Below are positions 13,984 to 15,945 of a DNA stretch of 15,945 nucleotides, in pieces. A program made the translations under genes and the position numbers. This stretch comes from Micrococcaceae bacterium UBA7136 (GTDB taxonomy: Bacteria; Actinomycetota; Actinomycetes; Actinomycetales; Micrococcaceae), in the NCBI GenBank assembly GCA_002492045.1, contig DKXC01000141.1:1-15945 (forward strand), in the 5' to 3' direction. Positions within the stretch are counted from its first letter, which is position 1, and the number at the start of each line of letters is the position of its first letter. The notes under the pieces are model-generated. The model was not told the DNA's origin, made no database searches, and saw only the letters and a program-made list of their open reading frames with translations.

Positions 13984-14312
13984 GCAAGATTCATGAAGGA
14001 GAAATTTGGTGGGCCAAACCTGACGCCACCGTCGGGCGCGAACAAGCCGGGCGCAGACCGGTGCTCATCATCAGTAACTCTCTGTACAACAGCCTGGTCG
14101 ATAGTCTAGTCCTGGTTGTTCCCCTGACCTCTCAGAACCGAGGCTGGAGCAACCATGTCCTGATAAGAGCCTCCTTGGGCCTTGAGAAAGATTCCTGGGC
14201 CATGACCGAGCAGGTTAGAACAATTTCTCGATGCCGTCTCACCACCCGCCTAGGACGAGTCGAAGACCAGACCCTGGCAGAAGTCCGCCGCTGGGTCAAA
14301 GAATACCTATAA
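13974..14312 (+). CDS. mazF: MazF/PemK-type mRNA interferase toxin
   Basis: A 112-residue toxin of the MazF/PemK/CcdB fold that cuts RNA at short sequences. Landmarks appear in the normal order: GEIWWAKPDATVGREQAGRRPVLII (residues 9-33, catalytic Arg region), VLVVPLTSQN (about 46-55, the conserved Thr/Ser), and the C-terminal WAMTEQVRTISRCRLTTRLGRV strand and helix. Length is typical and no key residue is missing. Toxin second, antitoxin first is the standard mazEF order. The sirtuin gene starts 28 bases downstream on the same strand and could be co-transcribed. Confidence 0.93.
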   Translation: MELSKIHEGEIWWAKPDATVGREQAGRRPVLIISNSLYNSLVDSLVLVVPLTSQNRGWSNHVLIRASLGLEKDSWAMTEQVRTISRCRLTTRLGRVEDQTLAEVRRWVKEYL

Positions 14313-14340
14313 AAGACGGAAAAGACAGGGGAGAGGACGC

Positions 14341-15270
14341 ATGGACGCAGCAGAAGAAGCCCAGATTAAGGCCACCCACGCCGCGGCTTTACGCTCCATC
14401 GACAGGGTAGTCACCGAAACCGCCGCCCCCACCCCTGAGGAAGAAGCCATCGAAGGCATCCGTGGCCTGCTAGCGCAAGGGCAGGTGCTGGTGCTAACTG
14501 GGGCAGGTATCTCCACCGGCTCCGGTATTCCCGACTACCGGGGCCCGGCCGGCTCCCTGCGCGACCACCGTCCCATGACCTACCAGGAGTTCCGCTACGA
14601 CCCGGCCGCCCGCCAGCGCTACTGGGCCCGCTCCTTCGTTGGCTGGCGGCAGATGAACCGGGCCAAACCCAACACCGCCCACTACCTACTGACCCAGCTA
14701 GAAGAGCAGGGCAAACTAGCCGGCATCATCACCCAGAACGTGGACGGCCTCCACACCGCCGCCGGCAGCAAAGAAGTCCTGGCCCTGCACGGCGACCTCT
14801 CCCGCATCGACTGCCTGGCCTGCGGGGCCCAAGAAACCCGCCCTAGCCTGGACGCCCGCCTAGAAGAAGCCAACCCCGGCTACCTGCAAGCCATCGGCAG
14901 CGGCCCCCTTGAGGTCAACCCCGACGGCGACGTTGCCCTGGACGAGAGGCTGATCCGTAACTTCCGCATGGTGGGCTGCCTGGTCTGCGGCTCCAGCCAG
15001 CTCAAACCCGCTGTTGTCTACTTTGGTGAGCCGGTACCTGCCGACCGCAAGGCCCGGCTCAACCAGTTGCTCACAGAAGCCAAGTCCCTGCTGGTGCTGG
15101 GTTCCTCCCTGGCTGTCATGAGTAGCTACCGGATCGCCCTACAAACCCACCGGGCAGGTAAACCCATTGCCATCATCAACCAGGGGCCGGGCCGGGCCGA
15201 CAAGTACGCCAGCTACCTCTGGCGGCAGGACGTCGCCCAGGGGCTCTACAAGCTCATAAGTGAAGACTAA
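14341..15270 (+). CDS. SIR2-family NAD-dependent protein deacylase (zinc type)
   Basis: Sirtuins remove acyl groups from lysines using NAD+. The 309-residue protein has the complete core: GAGIS (54-58) and GIPDYRGP for NAD binding, TQNVDGLH (131-138), catalytic H150 in ALHGD, and two Cys pairs for zinc (C158/C161 and C213/C216). LKPAVVYFGEPVP follows the second pair, as in SIRT4-like class II enzymes, and LVLGSSLAV binds the ribose end of NAD. A ~35-residue acidic N-terminal extension precedes the core. The ATG has a GGGGAGAGG ribosome site. It is 28 bases after mazF, but codon use is more C-ending than in mazEF, so it is likely a resident gene beside an acquired pair. Confidence 0.94.
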   Translation: MDAAEEAQIKATHAAALRSIDRVVTETAAPTPEEEAIEGIRGLLAQGQVLVLTGAGISTGSGIPDYRGPAGSLRDHRPMTYQEFRYDPAARQRYWARSFVGWRQMNRAKPNTAHYLLTQLEEQGKLAGIITQNVDGLHTAAGSKEVLALHGDLSRIDCLACGAQETRPSLDARLEEANPGYLQAIGSGPLEVNPDGDVALDERLIRNFRMVGCLVCGSSQLKPAVVYFGEPVPADRKARLNQLLTEAKSLLVLGSSLAVMSSYRIALQTHRAGKPIAIINQGPGRADKYASYLWRQDVAQGLYKLISED

Positions 15271-15291
15271 AAAGAACACAGCTTAAACACA

Positions 15292-15350
15292 GGGTTCCCC
15301 CGGATGCTTGTAAACAAGCAAAGACAAGCACCCAAGATAAAGGTGAACCC
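15292..15350 (+). promoter_or_regulatory. Structured leader before the 29-codon frame
   Basis: TGCTTGT-AA-ACAAGCA (15304-15319) is a perfect 7-bp hairpin, and a second ACAAGCA follows at 15324-15330 that could pair with the same left arm. An outer GGGTTC/GAACCC pair (15292-15297 with 15345-15350) would close the region and end just before the ATG at 15352. Both features suggest a folded 5' leader. Confidence 0.45.
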
Positions 15351-15351
15351 C

Positions 15352-15441
15352 ATGACCAGCATCCTGCCCTTCGCGGCCCTGGCTAATGCCTCAGCCGCTA
15401 GCGCCGGCACGGGCGGGCCCCCGGCTGGTGGACGAGCCTAA
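15352..15441 (+). CDS. Possible 29-residue peptide, Ala/Gly-rich
   Basis: The frame MTSILPFAALANASAAS, then AGTGGPPAGGRA, starts at ATG 15352 behind a weak AAAGG and stops at TAA 15439-15441. It has a short hydrophobic N-terminal part and a Gly/Pro/Arg end. It is followed 12 bases later by a stem-loop and preceded by a structured leader, so it has the outline of a tiny transcription unit of its own in the 359-base gap between the sirtuin and DUF3073. I do not recognise it. It might equally be chance in GC-rich intergenic DNA. Confidence 0.3.
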   Translation: MTSILPFAALANASAASAGTGGPPAGGRA

Positions 15442-15452
15442 ACCTAGCTCCC

Positions 15453-15482
15453 TGAGGGCCCCTAGCGCTGGCGGGGGCCCTC
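15453..15482 (+). terminator. Stem-loop after the small frame
   Basis: TGAGGGCCCC (15453-15462) pairs perfectly with GGGGCCCTCA (15474-15483). A loose T-rich stretch comes about ten bases later. The T-tract is poor, so termination is moderate at best. Confidence 0.55.
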
Positions 15483-15629
15483 AAGTGTGAGTATTTTCTT
15501 CCTGCTCAGGGGAAGAAATAGAGGAAAAGCCAAGAAAAAGCATGTACCCTTATATACAGGAAAGACTGTAAGTTTTTCTGGTACCCACCTGCGTGGCTAC
15601 CAGATACGAGCAAAAGAGGGGGTCTCGCC

Positions 15630-15836
15630 ATGGGGCGCGGCCGTCAGAAGGCTAAAGCAACTCGGCAGGCACGGGAGATGAAGTACTTCAGCCCCGATAC
15701 CGACTACTCTGCACTGGAACGAGAACTCAACGGCCAGCCCAAGAGCCAGGCCCGCAAGTCCTCCTACCCCTATGACGACGAGGACGACTACTCGGAGTAC
15801 GCAGCAAAGTATGCCGACGATGACCAAGAAGGCTAG
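15630..15836 (+). CDS. DUF3073 family actinobacterial protein
   Basis: A 68-residue conserved hypothetical protein. The opening MGRGRQKAKATRQAREMKYF and the following SPDTDYSALERELNG are the DUF3073 signature, a family found in actinobacteria with no known function. The N-terminal half is strongly basic. The C-terminal half is very acidic and Tyr-rich (SYPYDDEDDYSEYAAKYADDDQ), so the protein is polar at both ends and probably partly disordered. GAGGGGG lies about ten bases before the ATG. TATATA at 15551-15556 is a possible -10 that would give a ~70-base leader. A strong terminator follows, so it is monocistronic. Confidence 0.93.
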   Translation: MGRGRQKAKATRQAREMKYFSPDTDYSALERELNGQPKSQARKSSYPYDDEDDYSEYAAKYADDDQEG

Positions 15837-15860
15837 ACTGGCCAGCAGCTAGCCTGACCC

Positions 15861-15899
15861 AAAGAGGTCGCTACCTAGAGCAGGTGGCGGCCTCTTTTT
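15861..15899 (+). terminator. Intrinsic terminator of the DUF3073 gene
   Basis: AGAGGTCGCTACCT (15863-15876) pairs, allowing G-U, with AGGTGGCGGCCTCT (15882-15895). A run of T (15895-15899) follows. Confidence 0.92.
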
Positions 15900-15945
15900 C
15901 TGCCCCTAAGATAGCCTGAGTCTTATTCATTAGGTCGGGCTAGGC

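Noticed and set aside
15487..15681. 64-codon frame overlapping the start of the DUF3073 gene
   Set aside because: It starts in AT-rich leader DNA, runs out of frame into DUF3073 and has no family features or ribosome site.

Overview
The window looks like chromosome from a GC-rich actinobacterium of the Micrococcaceae, most plausibly Rothia or a close relative. The grounds are the order pcrA-sucC-sucD, two HspR-type HAIR operators in front of clpB, a DtxR/IdeR-type iron box, a DUF3073 protein (an actinobacterial family) and a codon bias toward GGT/GCT/CTG in the highly expressed genes. The genus is an inference; no rRNA, tRNA, CRISPR array or insertion sequence is visible.

Layout. Positions 1-2628 hold the 3' end of pcrA and the succinyl-CoA synthetase pair sucC-sucD. 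A Tat-type, glycine-rich secreted protein follows (2954-4189), ending at a strong terminator. At 4297-5168 a HigB/HigA-type toxin-antitoxin pair sits between two related 70-bp hairpin repeats. Next comes a metal-handling block. A ferritin-VIT1/CCC1 fusion exporter reads leftward (5227-6333) and is preceded by what reads as a yybP-ykoY manganese riboswitch. A Dps mini-ferritin reads rightward (6876-7379) behind a good IdeR/DtxR box. Then come a MntA-HepT toxin-antitoxin pair (7494-8154), a convergent HAD phosphatase and a small four-helix membrane protein.

Positions 9551-9665 carry five copies of TGCTGGATA at an exact 23-bp period, directly upstream of an AAA_14/DUF4143 ATPase-nuclease gene (9683-10912). 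This is the least explained structure in the window. The chaperone gene clpB (11033-13624), a MazE/MazF-type pair (13765-14312), a SIR2-family deacylase, a possible 29-codon gene with a structured leader, and DUF3073 complete the window.

How it fits together. Housekeeping and stress genes (sucCD, dps, clpB, sirtuin, DUF3073) alternate with three different toxin-antitoxin operons and one repeat-controlled ATPase gene, as in an accessory-rich stretch. Four genes, including the first gene of each toxin-antitoxin operon, have a -10-like hexamer exactly six bases before the start codon, which suggests leaderless transcripts. The metal block appears to use two sensors: an RNA switch for manganese on the exporter and an iron-repressor site on dps.
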